NCBI GenBank assembly: GCA_029255685.2
Contig: CM055311.2
Location: forward strand, 7,817,031 to 7,881,030
DNA length: 64,000 nucleotides
Direction of reading: 5' to 3'
Origin: Silene conica
Taxonomy: Eukaryota; Streptophyta; Magnoliopsida; Caryophyllales; Caryophyllaceae
Position 1 is the stretch's first letter, and every line of letters starts with the position of its first letter. Below are positions 49,111 through 62,300 of the stretch, one piece after another. The position numbers were made by a program, and so were the translations under genes. The notes beneath the pieces were generated by a model, which was given only the letters and a program-made list of their open reading frames with translations, had not been told where the DNA came from and did not search any database.

Positions 49111-49892
49111 TACAATATGTAGTAAGGTGGTTGACCCTGAGACGCTAGATGCACTACAAGTTGATGTTACCGAAACACTTTGCCAATTTGAGATGTACTT
49201 TTCACCTTCTTTTTTTGACATTATGATCCATTTAATTTTACATCTTGTCCAAGAGATCAAGTTGTGTGGTCCAGTATTCTTAAGATGGGCATATCCTTTT
49301 GAAAGACACATGGCTACTTTGTAAGATAAGGTTAGAAATCTAGCTCGACCTGAAGCTAGCATCATTCAAGGTATCATTAGTGAGGAGGTAACTGAGTTTT
49401 GTAGTGAGTTTGTGAGTAAACTCGAGGCTGTTGGTCTTCCGAGAAGTAAAGATGATGGAAGGTTTGAAGGTAAAGGTCTTGTTGGCGCCAAAGTGATCTC
49501 ACCTCCGTCAAATCTAAGAAGTAAGGCACACATATACATATTGCAACAGAGTGATGAGGTGCAACCATATTTGATCAGGCTCAAACAAGTATTAAAATCT
49601 GATCATCCTTCAAGAGGTGAAATGTGGTTGATGCAAGAACACAATCGCACGTTTATGAAGTGGTTTTATGATGAAGTGATGCAAGATTTGTCAAATAATG
49701 ATAAGGATGTTTCTAACACGATCAAGTGGCTTGCATATGGTCCTAGAGAGAGTGTGACCTCTTATGAAGGGTTTACTATAAACGGATACACTTTCTATAC
49801 TGAGCGCCAAGATAGAAAATCTTTATCCGTTCAAAATAGTGGCGTAACTGTTGTTGCATCATCAAGAGAATTTTCTAGTTCCAAAGACAAAT
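49111..49892 (+). pseudogene. TNP2 transposase DUF4218 region and linker
   Basis: From 49109 on: VVDPETLDALQVDVTETLCQ, MIHLILHLVQEIKLCGPVFL and RWAYPFERHMATL, the DUF4218 signature, then a TAA at 49322-49324 where relatives read on. It continues VRNLARPEASIIQG, a linker and WLAYGPRESVTSYEGFTING. It is cut at 49893 by element D within SSSKDK; target repeat CAAAT. DUF4218 is of unknown biochemical role but always follows the TNP2 core. Confidence 0.88.
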
Positions 49893-51201
49893 TGTAATAC
49901 CCGTATTTTTATGGTGTTTTAATTTATAATTTATATTAATGTTGATGTATTGATATTTACTTGAACGTCTAAGCTCGATAATTAAGTTATCGAACGAGTG
50001 TTCTTATATCTTATTAGTAAAGTGTCGAGTACGGATATTATTCGTCGAATCACGTTCTAATGTTGTTACGAGACCTCGATATGCGTGCTAGTGTCACATA
50101 TGGGCCGTGATTTGAGTCAGCCCATAATCGACACAACTAAATAACACAAACACCTAACATTACACTAATCAGCCGTCACATAAAAACAACACCCAAACCC
50201 TACCCCTAACCTAGTATTCGTCTGACCTAAACGCTTAACACTGTTGCCGCCATATCTGGGGTTGCAAAGGAGGGTTTTACACGGTGGTTGAAGGGGTCTA
50301 GGGTGGCTCGTTTGGGCTAGGAAAGAGGTATGGTCATCGCCTTCATGTTTCTCGCACTCCTTTTCGCTCAATTCGTTTGGTTGTATGTTAGGGTTATAAA
50401 TCCTTATCTTTGACGTCTTTTTTATCTGGGTTGTTTAGTAGTCGTGTCTTAACCCTAGTAGGGTCGTCGTTGACCACCTAGGACCACCAATGGTCGTGGT
50501 TTTGTCGTCCGTCACAGTACGAAAATCTGCGTTTTCAGAACAGGGTATGAACCCGTGGGTTTCTGTATGGATTTAATGTGTTTTTGGTTCACGTTTGTCC
50601 TAGATATTAAAGTAAGTAGATTGGTGGTATTTAGGGTGTCTGTGTGGTTGTGGTCACGATGGGTCGTGGTGGCGTGTGGTGGTTGTTATGGTGGGGTTCG
50701 TTTGGGTCGTGGTGTAAATAGAGTAACAGGGGTCTGGTGGTCAGGGTTTTGGGGGGCTGTTTCGGGGAGATGGGTGGTGTCGAAGGTTGGGGATTGGTTG
50801 CAGGGGGCAGAGGGTGTTGTGAGGTGTCAAGGGAGGAGGTTGGTCGTGGTAAGGATAACGCTGGCAGGTGGCTAGAGGGGTGGTTGCGAGGGGTGTGTCA
50901 CGGGTAAGTGCAGGTTACGGGACTGCTGTGGTAACCAGTGGTTGTTGAGGTTAGTTTGGAGGGCTGGTTGGGACAGGAATTGTGTCGTGGTCAGGGGCAG
51001 TGGTTACACCGTAGATCAGGGGTCTCAACCGCCTGGGCGTGGTGGTGGTTCAGGCCGTGGAAGGGCGTCGAAGAGGGCTGCGAAGTGGACTGTTGTCGTG
51101 AGGGGTAGGTTGTTGTTTTGGGCTGTTTGTGTTTTTTTTACGTGGAGTGCAAATTTGTTGGTAGTATGTTGTTGTTGTCTAGTGTATTGATTTTGGTTGT
51201 C

Positions 51202-51248
<47 letters not shown>

Positions 51249-52421
51249 GTTATAATTATTGTTATTATTATTTTTATCATCTTCTTTATTAATGTTGTTA
51301 TCATTAGCCATTGTTGATTAGTCTTATTATTATTATTAGTATTAAGATGGTTAATCTTATATTATGTTTATTTGGATTGTTATGTTATTGATATTTATGG
51401 TTGTTATTTTTGTATTGGCCTTATTGATGTGGATAATTATTTTTATTAAATTAAATAATAAGTGTCATTAGAATGGTCTATTGTGATTAATATGGTTACC
51501 ATTGGTCATTGCTAATTGTGTTTTATGGATAGTTAAGGTATTTGGGTTATGAGCAATTTTGTGATAACTATTTATATGCGGTTACGAGTAGTGAACGAGA
51601 ACATGATCAACTATTTATGTAGTAGTGTTGATGGTATGAATGGAGTTTGATATTAAACAATAATTATAGGAACTGAGTTCGAGGTGGAATAATTCGGGCA
51701 GCTGTTCGGTTGTCTTTCTGCAGGTCGAGGTAGGGGAAATACTTGTATATAATGATGAGTAGTCTGTTGTTATTTGGTATTAACCATGTTTATTTTATAT
51801 TATCATATGATCGTTATATTGTGCTATTTGTTTATATAATTCTGAGATACGATACGAGGTGATGATAAATGGGTCTTGTGATTGGAGCGGAGATAATGGG
51901 TCTTGTGATTGGTGCGGAGATAATGGGTCTTGTGATTGGTGCGGAGTTAATGGGTCTTGTGATTGGTGCGGAGTTGATGGGTCTTGTGATTGGTGTGGAG
52001 AATAATGGGTCTTGTGATTCGGAGTGGAGATAATCGACTTTCTATTTATAGTAATGTTTGGTTGTTTACTTTTCCTCTACTCAACCTCGTGGTTGACCCT
52101 GTGTATTCGTGTGACACCTGTGATGATCCGTGATGGGGAGCAGTTTTGACAGGAAGGATGGTGCTGTGGGAGCATGGGATGGCGTGAGCACTCGGATGGA
52201 CCGACTTAGATGTAGATCACATACTTAGTAGTTATCAGTTGTACTTTGGTTCCCGTTGTGTAGCATTTGTAACATCGAAGTTTAAATTTTATCAGTTTTT
52301 ATATAAAGTACTTTGGTTTGGTTTACTTTGTTATTCACTACCTCGAATATTCCGAGATGGTAACAGCTCAATTTACTGAGGATGTCTTGCCAAAGGCTCC
52401 TTAATAAATCGGGGTGTTACA
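49893..52421 (+). repeat. element D left LTR
   Basis: 2529 bp, TGTAATACCCG...GGGGTGTTACA. Holds a GT/GG-rich stretch (50640-51100), a TTA/ATT microsatellite (about 51202-51259) and a 27-bp repeat array (51870-52030). Frames across the G-rich part are chance. Confidence 0.93.
51870..52030. repeat. 27-bp tandem repeat in D LTR
   Basis: Six units of GGGTCTTGTGATTGG plus TGCGGAGATAAT-like tails. Repeated at about 58016-58176 in the right LTR; a shorter, looser version is in C's LTR at about 20180-20225. Confidence 0.9.
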
Positions 52422-52424
52422 AAG

Positions 52425-52436
52425 TGGTATCAGAGC
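52425..52436 (+). promoter_or_regulatory. element D primer-binding site
   Basis: TGGTATCAGAGC just after the left LTR, complementary to initiator tRNA-Met. Confidence 0.92.
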
Positions 52437-55400
52437 GGACGATCCTCAGGCCTAAACCAAATGAATAATAATGAATATAGGAACTGTCTAATAAAATGAA
52501 CCCCGAGATGAAATTGATAGGAGCCCCAAAAAGGAACGGGATGAGTTAGGGGCCCCCTCACACCAAACCTGGGCCCTTTCTGTTCTGTCTCGGGAACCCA
52601 AAGAGAGTAATTGAAGAGTGGGGTAGACTATATAGTGACCTGGTTATTTTATGCTAACGTTCTTGCAGGAGAAGAACGAGGTAAGTCATCTGTGAGTTCT
52701 GATTAAGGAGTGGTGCAATATGAACTGGGGATTGAGATGGATGATTGAATTGAAATTATCAGAGTTTGGGGGTTGTAATTGTTGAGCCATGGTTAGAGTA
52801 ATGTGATTATATGATTTTGATATTTGAAGTGTTCATACGATTATCTGGAATTGAATGACCATCGTATCTATGTAATATATTGTTGGTATTTGAACATGAA
52901 TGATCAGACTTACATAAATTAGTAATCCATGTCTAGTGATATGCGGAATGTGTTTCCCTAAGCCATGAACGTATACAGTTATGTGTTGCATATATCGTAC
53001 TCAAGATTTTATGCCTATTATACGCATTTAAAGTTGTTATGAAGTTCATAGTCAATAAGGAATACATATTAGTCCCTAGTTTAAGTTTCCGTACTTGGAT
53101 AAGTTGTGATGGTGCAATGGGAGAAATTCATTTATTTTGATACACATATATAACTATCAAGCTATTTAGTTGACCCTATTTTCAGTTTCGAAACCTTTAC
53201 TGTGTTTTAGATGGCAACTACAATTGAAATGAGGAATGAATGTTAATATGGTACAGAGTGGTGTCTATGCTTCAAATGATTGTCAACGTGTTTTGGAATA
53301 AGAAATTTTGGGTTTGGATGTAGTAGTGTGTATTTGCAAAGGAACCATTTAAAATGTATTTAATGTTTATGTATAAGTCCAACTCCAATGTTTAATATAT
53401 TCATTCGCGTTTTTCTAATGATGAGTCACGTAAAATCTTAACAAGTCGTTAATTAATAGTGATTTTTGCAAATGCCCAATTTCTTGTTTTATTGCTGTAA
53501 AGTTCCTGTTCAGATCAATTTGTTATAAATAATTCACTTAAGTTGTGCATTTTATTTATTTATTTATTTATTTATTTTTTTTTTTCCTATGATCAGAGAA
53601 TCCATCATATTTCTCAAAAACTATAATGATTCACAAAATGGCTGAACGACTATTTAATTATAATTCTTGGGAGTTGCAATACGATGTTTGATTGTTGGAA
53701 TCGTAAGTTATGTAAGTTTTATGTAAAAGTTTATGCAAATACGACTTATTTGATGTGACCACGTGGTATCCTGACATGGCATTAGTAACATGTATAGTAG
53801 ACATTTGAGATGAATGTGAACCTTACCATATGATAATGTAACCTGGCTGATTTCGTCAAGTCTATATAAAATCGCTTCAGTAATACAAACGCTCTTATTT
53901 TCTAATTTGATGACCTCAATTAATGATGTGATATTCGTGTGTGATGTTAGAATCATGGTTATCCGGGACGAGTCTTGACAAGAGGTAGAATGAAATTTGA
54001 ATCGTTATAGGTAATGGAGATTATTTTGAACAATGAGAATTGTGTGGATGTTCTTTCATATATTCAAGGTATATCGTTGTCTGGTTCACTGAGATAATAA
54101 TCTTTATAACACCTTCATGTATATTGTTATGTCACAAACTGAATCGCTTTGCTATGTTTGAAATCTGATCATAAAATCTTGAGTTATTAACTGGTGGACA
54201 TGTGGTGTACAGAATGACTAGTCTTGCGAATTCGTTTACTTTTATCGTTAATTTTCATAACTCATAAACTACAATTTATAAGAACAATGTTTTAGCAAAG
54301 AAGAGTCAGAATGTCTCCATGAAGTCTTGTTTCGATCTCTAGCTTATAAAATTTGCCTTTTGATTCATGTTTATAAAATTATCACAAATTTCCGCTGCAA
54401 TGTTTACAAAGTCTCAAAATGCTTTTCCAAGTGATGATTATCCATGATAACGCTTGATGTTTTGATAATTATAAGTGATTATTTGCAACTTGCTAAATTC
54501 TGTAGCTACGTGTTGATGAAATCCTGCCGGATGTTTAATTGTGGCATATTATATAAACCCCTTAATTTGTAAGTCATATACTTTACCAGTTTCATGATAA
54601 ATGATGTAAAGTGAGTGGATGTGAAATGTACCAAAATGGATTTTAACTTATTGATAGTTAGAAATGATAAACGGTCTTGTTAGTCTATAATTGGTGTGTA
54701 TCTTGTGTAATATGTCCATGCGCCATGATTAATTACATTAATTAATTTTGCACTATGTCTGTTCCTAAAATATAATTTTGCTTCTACAGTATAGTTGTGA
54801 ACATGAAATGTTTTAATTGTCAATTATGAGCTAAGAGTTTACTGGTTGTTTACATTGGTGTAATTATGTTAAGCTTGTGTTGCTCAAAAGTATACTAAGT
54901 GTAATGGCCTATTTGATTTATGTGCCGTAATTCTAATGGAATATAATATTGTGGTTGCTATTACTTATGTACGGACGTTACTAGTTATATATATATATTT
55001 TTTTTTTATATATACCTAGTATACAAGCCTTTCGTGGGATGGATTGTTGGCTTAATTAAGTGGTAAGCGTATCTAAATGGAAGTTAATAGCCGAGTTAAG
55101 TATCACGCAACGGTTTAGGTGAGATATGGAAACTAAGGCTAAGGGTATGTTTTGGCTTGAATAGTCTGTGAAAGAGATTTGTTAATGACATTTCTTTCGC
55201 CACTATGAGAATGAGATGAGTTTTCAATGTTATCAGAGTTTGATGATATAACGAGTTAGAATGTGGACTTTTACTTTGTGTTTGTATCGTGTGATTATTG
55301 TCGTTTCCTTTGACCTAGACTTGTGGGTGAGTTGCTTTGAGTCTTGTACTCTAAGGGTTGAGCATAGTTCTCGTGACTATATTGATAGCAAAATAGAGAT

Positions 55401-56013
55401 ACGTTACTGGTATTGAGTTATGGGGCCATTGTGCCGAGATATGTTTACGGTCCAGAGTGACCATGGTTATTGAGTTATATTACTTGAATCAGAAATTGAT
55501 TTTTGAGATGGAAATATTGTTTTGCGGTTTATTCCGCCAGTCACTCACCCCTTGTCCTTGGCTTAGGTTCGACGATGAGAATACGATACTTGGTTACTTA
55601 GAGTAACACTTTATGAGATAGAGTAATGAGCTGGAAATTTTATAATAGAGTTACGGGGACGTAACCCTGTTTTAAGGAGGATAGGATTGTAAAATCTTAA
55701 TGATTTATGATATTATGGCTAATTGGTATGTCGTGGTTGTTTGCATATGCCTGATAATCTTGATTTCTTCTGTTATACAGTTTATTGCGTTTCTTGAAGT
55801 ACCCCTTTAATTTAAGTATGCGTTGAACTTTGGGGACAAAGTTTTCTTAACAAGGGTAGAATGTAATATTTCGCGTTTTAAATTACCCTTACTAGTTCCT
55901 TGACGTTATTTGGTGTCGCATATTGTGTTCCTTATGTGCCTAAGCTAGTGACCAGTTTATGGACCATTGGATGGTGAACTTCGGGACGAAGTTCATTTTT
56001 AAGGAGGGAAGAC
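52437..56013 (+). other. element D internal region, non-coding
   Basis: 3.6 kb of AT-rich sequence with short frames only. A TTTA microsatellite lies at about 53550-53590. Near its end are two polypurine/LTR-head-like junctions: AACAAGGGTAGAA then TGTAATATTTCG at 55862, and AAGGAGGGAAGAC then TGTAATACCCG at 56014. Confidence 0.82.
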
Positions 56014-57322
56014 TGTAATACCCGTATTTTTATGGTGTTTTAATTTATAATTTATATTAATGTTGATGTATTGATATTTACTTGAACGTCTAAGCTCGAT
56101 AATTAAGTTATCGAACGAGTGTTCTTATATCTTATTAGTAAAGTGTCGAGTACGGATATTATTCGTCGAATCACGTTCTAATGTTGTTACGAGACCTCGA
56201 TATGCGTGCTAGTGTCACATATGGGCCGTGATTTGAGTCAGCCCATAATCGACACAACTAAATAACACAAACACCTAACATTACACTAATCAGCCGTCAC
56301 ATAAAAACAACACCCAAACCCTACCCCTAACCTAGTATTCGTCTGACCTAAACGCTTAACACTGTTGCCGCCATATCTGGGGTTGCAAAGGAGGGTTTTA
56401 CACGGTGGTTGAAGGGGTCTAGGGTGGCTCGTTTGGGCTAGGAAAGAGGTATGGTCATCGCCTTCATGTTTCTCGCACTCCTTTTCGCTCAATTCGTTTG
56501 GTTGTATGTTAGGGTTATAAATCCTTATCTTTGACGTCTTTTTTATCTGGGTTGTTTAGTAGTCGTGTCTTAACCCTAGTAGGGTCGTCGTTGACCACCT
56601 AGGACCACCAATGGTCGTGGTTTTGTCGTCCGTCACAGTACGCAAATCTGCGTTTTCAGAACAGGGTATGAACCCGTGGATTTCTGTATGGATTTAATGT
56701 GTTTTTGGTTCACGTTTGTCCTAGATATTAAAGTAAGTAGATTGGTGGTATTTAGGGTGTCTGTGTGGTTGTGGTCACGATGGGTCGTGGTGGCGTGTGG
56801 TGGTTGTTATGGTGGGGTTCGTTTGGGTCGTGGTGTAAATAGAGTAACAGGGGTCTGGTGGTCAGGGTTTTGGGGGGCTGTTTCGGGGAGATGGGTGGTG
56901 TCGAAGGTTGGGGATTTGTTCCAGGCGGTAGAGGGTGTTGTGAGGTGTCAAGGGAGGAGGTTGGTCGTGGTAAGGATAACGCTGGCAGGTGGCTAGAGGG
57001 GTGGTTGCGAGGGGTGTGTCACGGGTAAGTGCAGGTTACGGGACTGCTGTGGTAACCAGTGGTTGTTGAGGTTAGTTTGGAGGGCTGGTTGGGACAGGAA
57101 TTGTGTCGTGGTCAGGGGCAGTGGTTACACCGTAGATCAGGGGTCTCAACCGCCTGGGCGTGGTGGTGGTTCAGGCCGTGGAAGGGCGTCGAAGAGGGCT
57201 GCGAAGTGGACTGTTGTCGTGAGGGGTAGGTTGTTGTTTTGGGCTGTTTGTGTTTTTTTTACGTGGAGTGCAAATTTGTTGGTAGTATGTTGTTGTTGTC
57301 TAGTGTATTGATTTTGGTTGTC

Positions 57323-57393
<71 letters not shown>

Positions 57394-58566
57394 GTTATAA
57401 TTATTGTTATTATTATTTTTATCATCTTCTTTATTAATGTTGTTATCATTAGCCATTGTTGATTAGTCTTATTATTATTATTAGTATTAAGATGGTTAAT
57501 CTTATATTATGTTTATTTGGATTGTTATGTTATTGATATTTATGGTTGTTATTTTTGTATTGGCCTTATTGATGTGGATAATTATTTTTATTAAATTAAA
57601 TAATAAGTGTCATTAGAATGGTCTATTGTGATTAATATGGTTACCATTGGTCATTGCTAATTGTGTTTTATGGATAGTTAAGGTATTTGGGTTATGAGCA
57701 ATTTTGTGATAACTATTTATATGCGGTTACGAGTAGTGAACGAGAACATGATCAACTATTTATGTAGTAGTGTTGATGGTATGAATGGAGTTTGATATTA
57801 AACAATAATTATAGGAACTGAGTTCGAGGTGGAATAATTCGGGCAGCTGTTCGGTTTACTTTCTGCAGGTCGAGGTAGGGGAAATACTTGTATATAATGA
57901 TGAGTAGTCTGTTGTTATTTGGTATTAACCATGTTTATTTTATATTATCATATGATCGTTATATTGTGCTATTTGTTTATATAATTCTGAGATACGATAC
58001 GAGGTGATGATAAATGGGTCTTGTGATTGGAGCGGAGATAATGGGTCTTGTGATTGGTGCGGAGATAATGGGTCTTGTGATTGGTGCGGAGTTAATGGGT
58101 CTTGTGATTGGTGCGGAGTTGATGGGTCTTGTGATTGGTGTGGAGAATAATGGGTCTTGTGATTCGGAGTGGAGATAATCGACTTTCTATATATAGTAAT
58201 GTTTGGTTGTTTACTTTTCCTCTACTCAACCTCGTGGTTGACCCTGTGTATTCGTGTGACACCTGTGATGATCCGTGATGGGGAGCAGTTTTGACAGGAA
58301 GGATGGTGCTGTGGGAGCATGGGATGGCGTGAGCACTCGGATGGACCGACTTAGATGTAGATCACATACTTAGTAGTTATCAGTTGTACTTTGGTTCCCG
58401 TTGTGTAGCATTTGTAACATCGAAGTTTAAATTTTATCAGTTTTTATATAAAGTACTTTGGTTTGGTTTACTTTGTTATTCACTACCTCGAATATTCCGA
58501 GATGGTAACAGCTCAATTTACTGAGGATGTCTTGCCAAAGGCTCCTTAATAAATCGGGGTGTTACA
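56014..58566 (+). repeat. element D right LTR
   Basis: 2553 bp; same as the left LTR apart from about ten substitutions and a longer ATT/TTA run (57321-57393). Confidence 0.93.
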
Positions 58567-58924
58567 CAAATGTCCGATTGATGCGACACAATCATACTAT
58601 GGTGTTATTCAAGATATATGGGAACTAGATTATTGTGATTTTAAAGTTGCCCTTTATAGGTGCAAATGGATTGAGAATAATCGACTTGGTGTTCATGTAG
58701 ATGAATTTGGATTTACTCAAGTAGATATGAATCGTTTGCAAGACACTAATGAACCATTCATTTTTGCATCACAAGCTAAACAAGTCTTTTACATTCTTGA
58801 TCCTTCTGACAAGCGTTGGTCTCTTGTGATTCATGGAAAGAGGCGAGTTCTAGGCGTTTGGGATGTTCTTGATGAGGATGAGTATGATGATTTTGAGGAC
58901 ATTCCAACTTCTCAAATCCTATAA
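58567..58924 (+). pseudogene. TNP2 transposase C-terminal DUF4216 domain
   Basis: After the D target repeat the transposase resumes: CPIDATQSYYGVIQDIWEL and DFKVALYRCKWIE, then GFTQVDMNRLQD and FIFASQAKQVFYILDP, ending in an acidic tail and stop at 58922-58924. The YYGVI..IWELDY and ASQAKQVFY motifs define DUF4216, the normal C-terminus of CACTA TNP2 proteins. The domain itself is intact; it is separated from the core by D. Confidence 0.92.
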
Positions 58925-59311
58925 ACAATGTGAATGAAATTGGAGATCTTGACACAATATATACGCGCTCTGATCATAGAGAAGGAATTATCGTGGATGA
59001 TTCTTAACTAGGGGACTTAGGTATGTTTTCTAAATGAATGCTTTTTGTGTTTTAGAAAATCACTAAATAATCAAGATAAAACAAAAGTTATCTCCAACTA
59101 GAAATAGTGTCTTAGAAAGCTCACTTCTTTATAATAATGTTTATAATTTGGGTAGTTGCATTTCTACGTGACTGATTGTTTCTGCTCTTACTTCATTTGA
59201 TCGATGGTTTTGGTTCTCAATGTCGTTTGGTAACTTGATCTGGTACACAATATAACTAAAATTGGTTTTATGATTTTTGAATTGTCAGGTCCAAATTACA
59301 ATTTGCCAATC
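58925..59311 (+). other. F intergenic/leader stretch between its two genes
   Basis: 387 bp, AT-rich, no domain. An acceptor-like TTGTCAG at 59283-59289 precedes the start of the second gene, so part of this is probably an intron or leader. Confidence 0.5.
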
Positions 59312-62300
59312 ATGACTGACATGGATTACAATGATATAGAAGATGAGGATTACGATGACGATAGTGATGACCTTGAGGATGAGGTGAGGGAAGAACACGA
59401 TGAGATGGAGGAAGAACGTAGAATGAATGAGTTTGACCTCATATCCGATGCAGCTGCTTTGAAAGGTATAGAAATAGTGGAGCCTAATAATCTATCCAAC
59501 TTAGTGACGACTCCTACAATTCAAGTTCGGAAACAAGTGGAGGGTTCAAGGAAAGGAAGGACGGCGACAAAGGGGTTCAAGATTCGTCCGAAACCTAACG
59601 AGATCACAAAGCTTGAATTTGATGAGTACAATCGTCCCATTAGAAAGTGGCAGGGAAATTATAGCAAACAAATTTGGTTTTGTATGCGAAAATTGAACAT
59701 TAATTGGAATTGGATAGATGTGAGTGACGGAAAGAGACGTTTGTTGTGGGAAGATACAATGGTAATTTGCTGCTCTAATTTTTTTTTAACTGATGTTCTT
59801 GTTATTAATGTAGTATTGGTCCTAGCTTTCTTGTTATGGATCTGATTTAGTTTTTTTCATTGTTAGGCTACATTCCACATCCCCGATGATAAGATACTGA
59901 GGACGAACTTCTATAGTGTAGTGGCGAAAAGGTTTAGGGATTTCAAAGGCAAATTGGTAAGTGGATGGATTACTGAGACTAGAAAGAGAACAAAGCATGA
60001 GGATGGAAGGCAGCCTTACGAGATTTGGAAACATATAAGCATAGAAGACTGGAAACTTTTTCTGCATATTAAAAACTCGAGTCCAGCCAAGGTAATAAAT
60101 GATCCTAAAATAACTACTCATTTATTTTGAATAACTACTCATTTATTTGTAATTCTAACTTTGTTTTTGTTTTTCGTATGCCCTTCTGTTACAGAAAAAG
60201 CGTGAGAAGGCTAATGAATGTGCAAAAATGAATGTACATCATCATCAATTGGGTAAAAAAAGCTATACTACTTCTCGAGAGACTTGGATCAAAGATGGCT
60301 TTTATCCGGCAAAGACTCTCGTATCATCAGAGACAGCTTCTACTACAGTTACCCTTGAACCGAATCGAGCCGATGATTGGTTTTGTTCAATGCGTGTCAA
60401 AGATAAAAATACTGGCAAATATGTTGTAATGGAGCCCAAGACCAAGGAAGTAGCTGAAAAATGCGTAAGTAATTAAATTCATTGCTCAAATTTTATATAA
60501 CTAAATGTTACAGCAAGTAATAGGCTTATATAGCATGTTAAAAGAAGTAATATGCTTAGAGAAGATGACCTCCTTAATTTTGGGTAAGTGACTGGACTAT
60601 AACAATAGTATAGTGCAGAAAGGGACTATTTCCAGGTCTGCCCAGGCCCCAGGCCAGGCTGTTATTATCATTGGCTGTTCATTGGTTGTTCGACTATTTC
60701 CAGGTCTTCCCAGACCTCCTTAAGATTGAAACTTTACTACGAAAAACCTTAGATAGTGAGAGATCTATGCTGACTACTGCAAGAATGAAGGGGAAGAACA
60801 GGGAAAAAAGGAAGTAAAACACGAAAGCAAACAACTTACCATGAAGACTTTTAATTTCCTAAGCATACATGTATAACATTCATTGAAGCATTCATGTTTG
60901 TGTGTAAAGGACAGTGCAACCAGTATGGGCTTAAGCACGAATATGATTACTAATAAAGGTGCTACTGAGAACTCAAACGATAACAAAGCTCTTGCGAAGA
61001 TGATGAGTAGTGCTCAGAGTTGAGATGCAGGAGTGAAATCAGTGAATGCAATGCAGTGTGCAGGCGTGCCACGGTGCCAATACAGGATTTAGACGCTCCC
61101 ATGATTGAAAGAATTCAGAGTAAAACATTGATTCCAGCTGAATTAACTTTGTTAAATACTTTATCAACTTAAGAAAGTGAAACTGGAAAGTGGAAATGAA
61201 TAACCATCTAATTTACTCAAATTTAAGACTTACAGAGTAACAAAAACAGGAAATGCATTTTTTTCTTGCATTTTTTAGCTACTGCTGGCTGTTATTACAG
61301 CTGGTCGTGGCTACTGCTGGCTGTCATTGCTTAGTCTCATGTTCTTACTTTTTTTATATGCATTTAGCTTACTTAATTATATGCCTCTGTTTAATTTGTA
61401 TGTTAGTTTGATCTAAGAAAAAAGCAAGCCAAAGGAGAGTTTGTTCCAGATGCAAACAAAGATGCTTTCTTTTATGCTCTTGGTGAAAAGGATGATAACC
61501 CGAGCCGTGCTAGAGGTTTTGGTGGAGTTAATATTACTGTGCAATGTGCATTCGGGGCAGCACCCAAATCTGCAAGTTGGAGAAAAAGTAATACATCGCT
61601 AGAGGACCGAGAGGCCTTAAAAGCTGAACTAAGATTAGAGCTTCAAAGTGAGATGCAATTGGCGGTTAAGAATAGTGTGTCATTGGCTTTGCAAGAAATG
61701 GGCATGTCCACCTTGAAGCAACCTGATGACCATGCTGAAGTGAACAATTTAAAACCGTCTTCAACACCAGAAATTAAGGTAACATTGTTGCACTGGCTGC
61801 TTTTTTTGTTTTGATCAATATCAGAACCTTGCTTAAACCAGTGTGCTGCTGCCATACACTGGACAGTAGGAAACTGCCCACCAAACCAGTAAGCTAACTG
61901 CCCACCAAACCAGTGTTGCAGGTGAACACGGACAGTAGGAAACTGCCCACCAAACCAGTAAGCTAACTTACAGATTGTTATATATGTAGGATGATACGCC
62001 ACTTCGCCTTCTTCTAAATGACCCTCAAGGCGGAGTAACGTATGAAGTTTCTCGTGGCAAGGCATTTCCAGGAGAGCTATGTCATCATGGCAATGTTGGA
62101 TCAGATCAAGTAAGGGTCAAAATTTCGATTGTTCCTGAAGAGTTCGAGACGGTTCCACTTCCTATTCCGGTGTCAGCCTATGATCTATTTACATTGAAGG
62201 ATGCGATTGGAAGTATTGTATTGTGGCCACTTACGTTAGTGAGAGTTGAAAATGAGGTACTAATGAATATTTACTTCTCTTTTATACCTTTAATTTCCTG

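Larger units (their letters stand above)
49893..58566 (+). mobile_element. element D: non-coding chromovirus derivative (whole span)
   Basis: LTR 49893-52421, internal 52422-56013, LTR 56014-58566, target repeat CAAAT (49888-49892, 58567-58571). Primer site, CTACTCAACCTC...TTGACCCTGTGT phrase and GAACTTCGGGACGAAGTTC 3' signature tie it to the Tekay-like element C. I find no gag or pol domain in the 3.6-kb internal region, so it depends on relatives. LTRs differ at about ten positions plus microsatellite length, roughly 0.4%, thus young. Confidence 0.93.

Noticed and set aside
50555-51190. 106- and 82-codon frames in D's LTR as genes
   Set aside because: Both are repeated in the two LTRs (also 56676-57311), G/T-rich, W/V/G-rich by composition, and lack any domain.
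57259-57456. Asparagine-rich protein
   Set aside because: It is the reverse reading of the ATT microsatellite in D's right LTR.
58559-58924. Separate small host gene downstream of D
   Set aside because: It is the DUF4216 end of the CACTA transposase, in frame with the sequence before D's insertion point.
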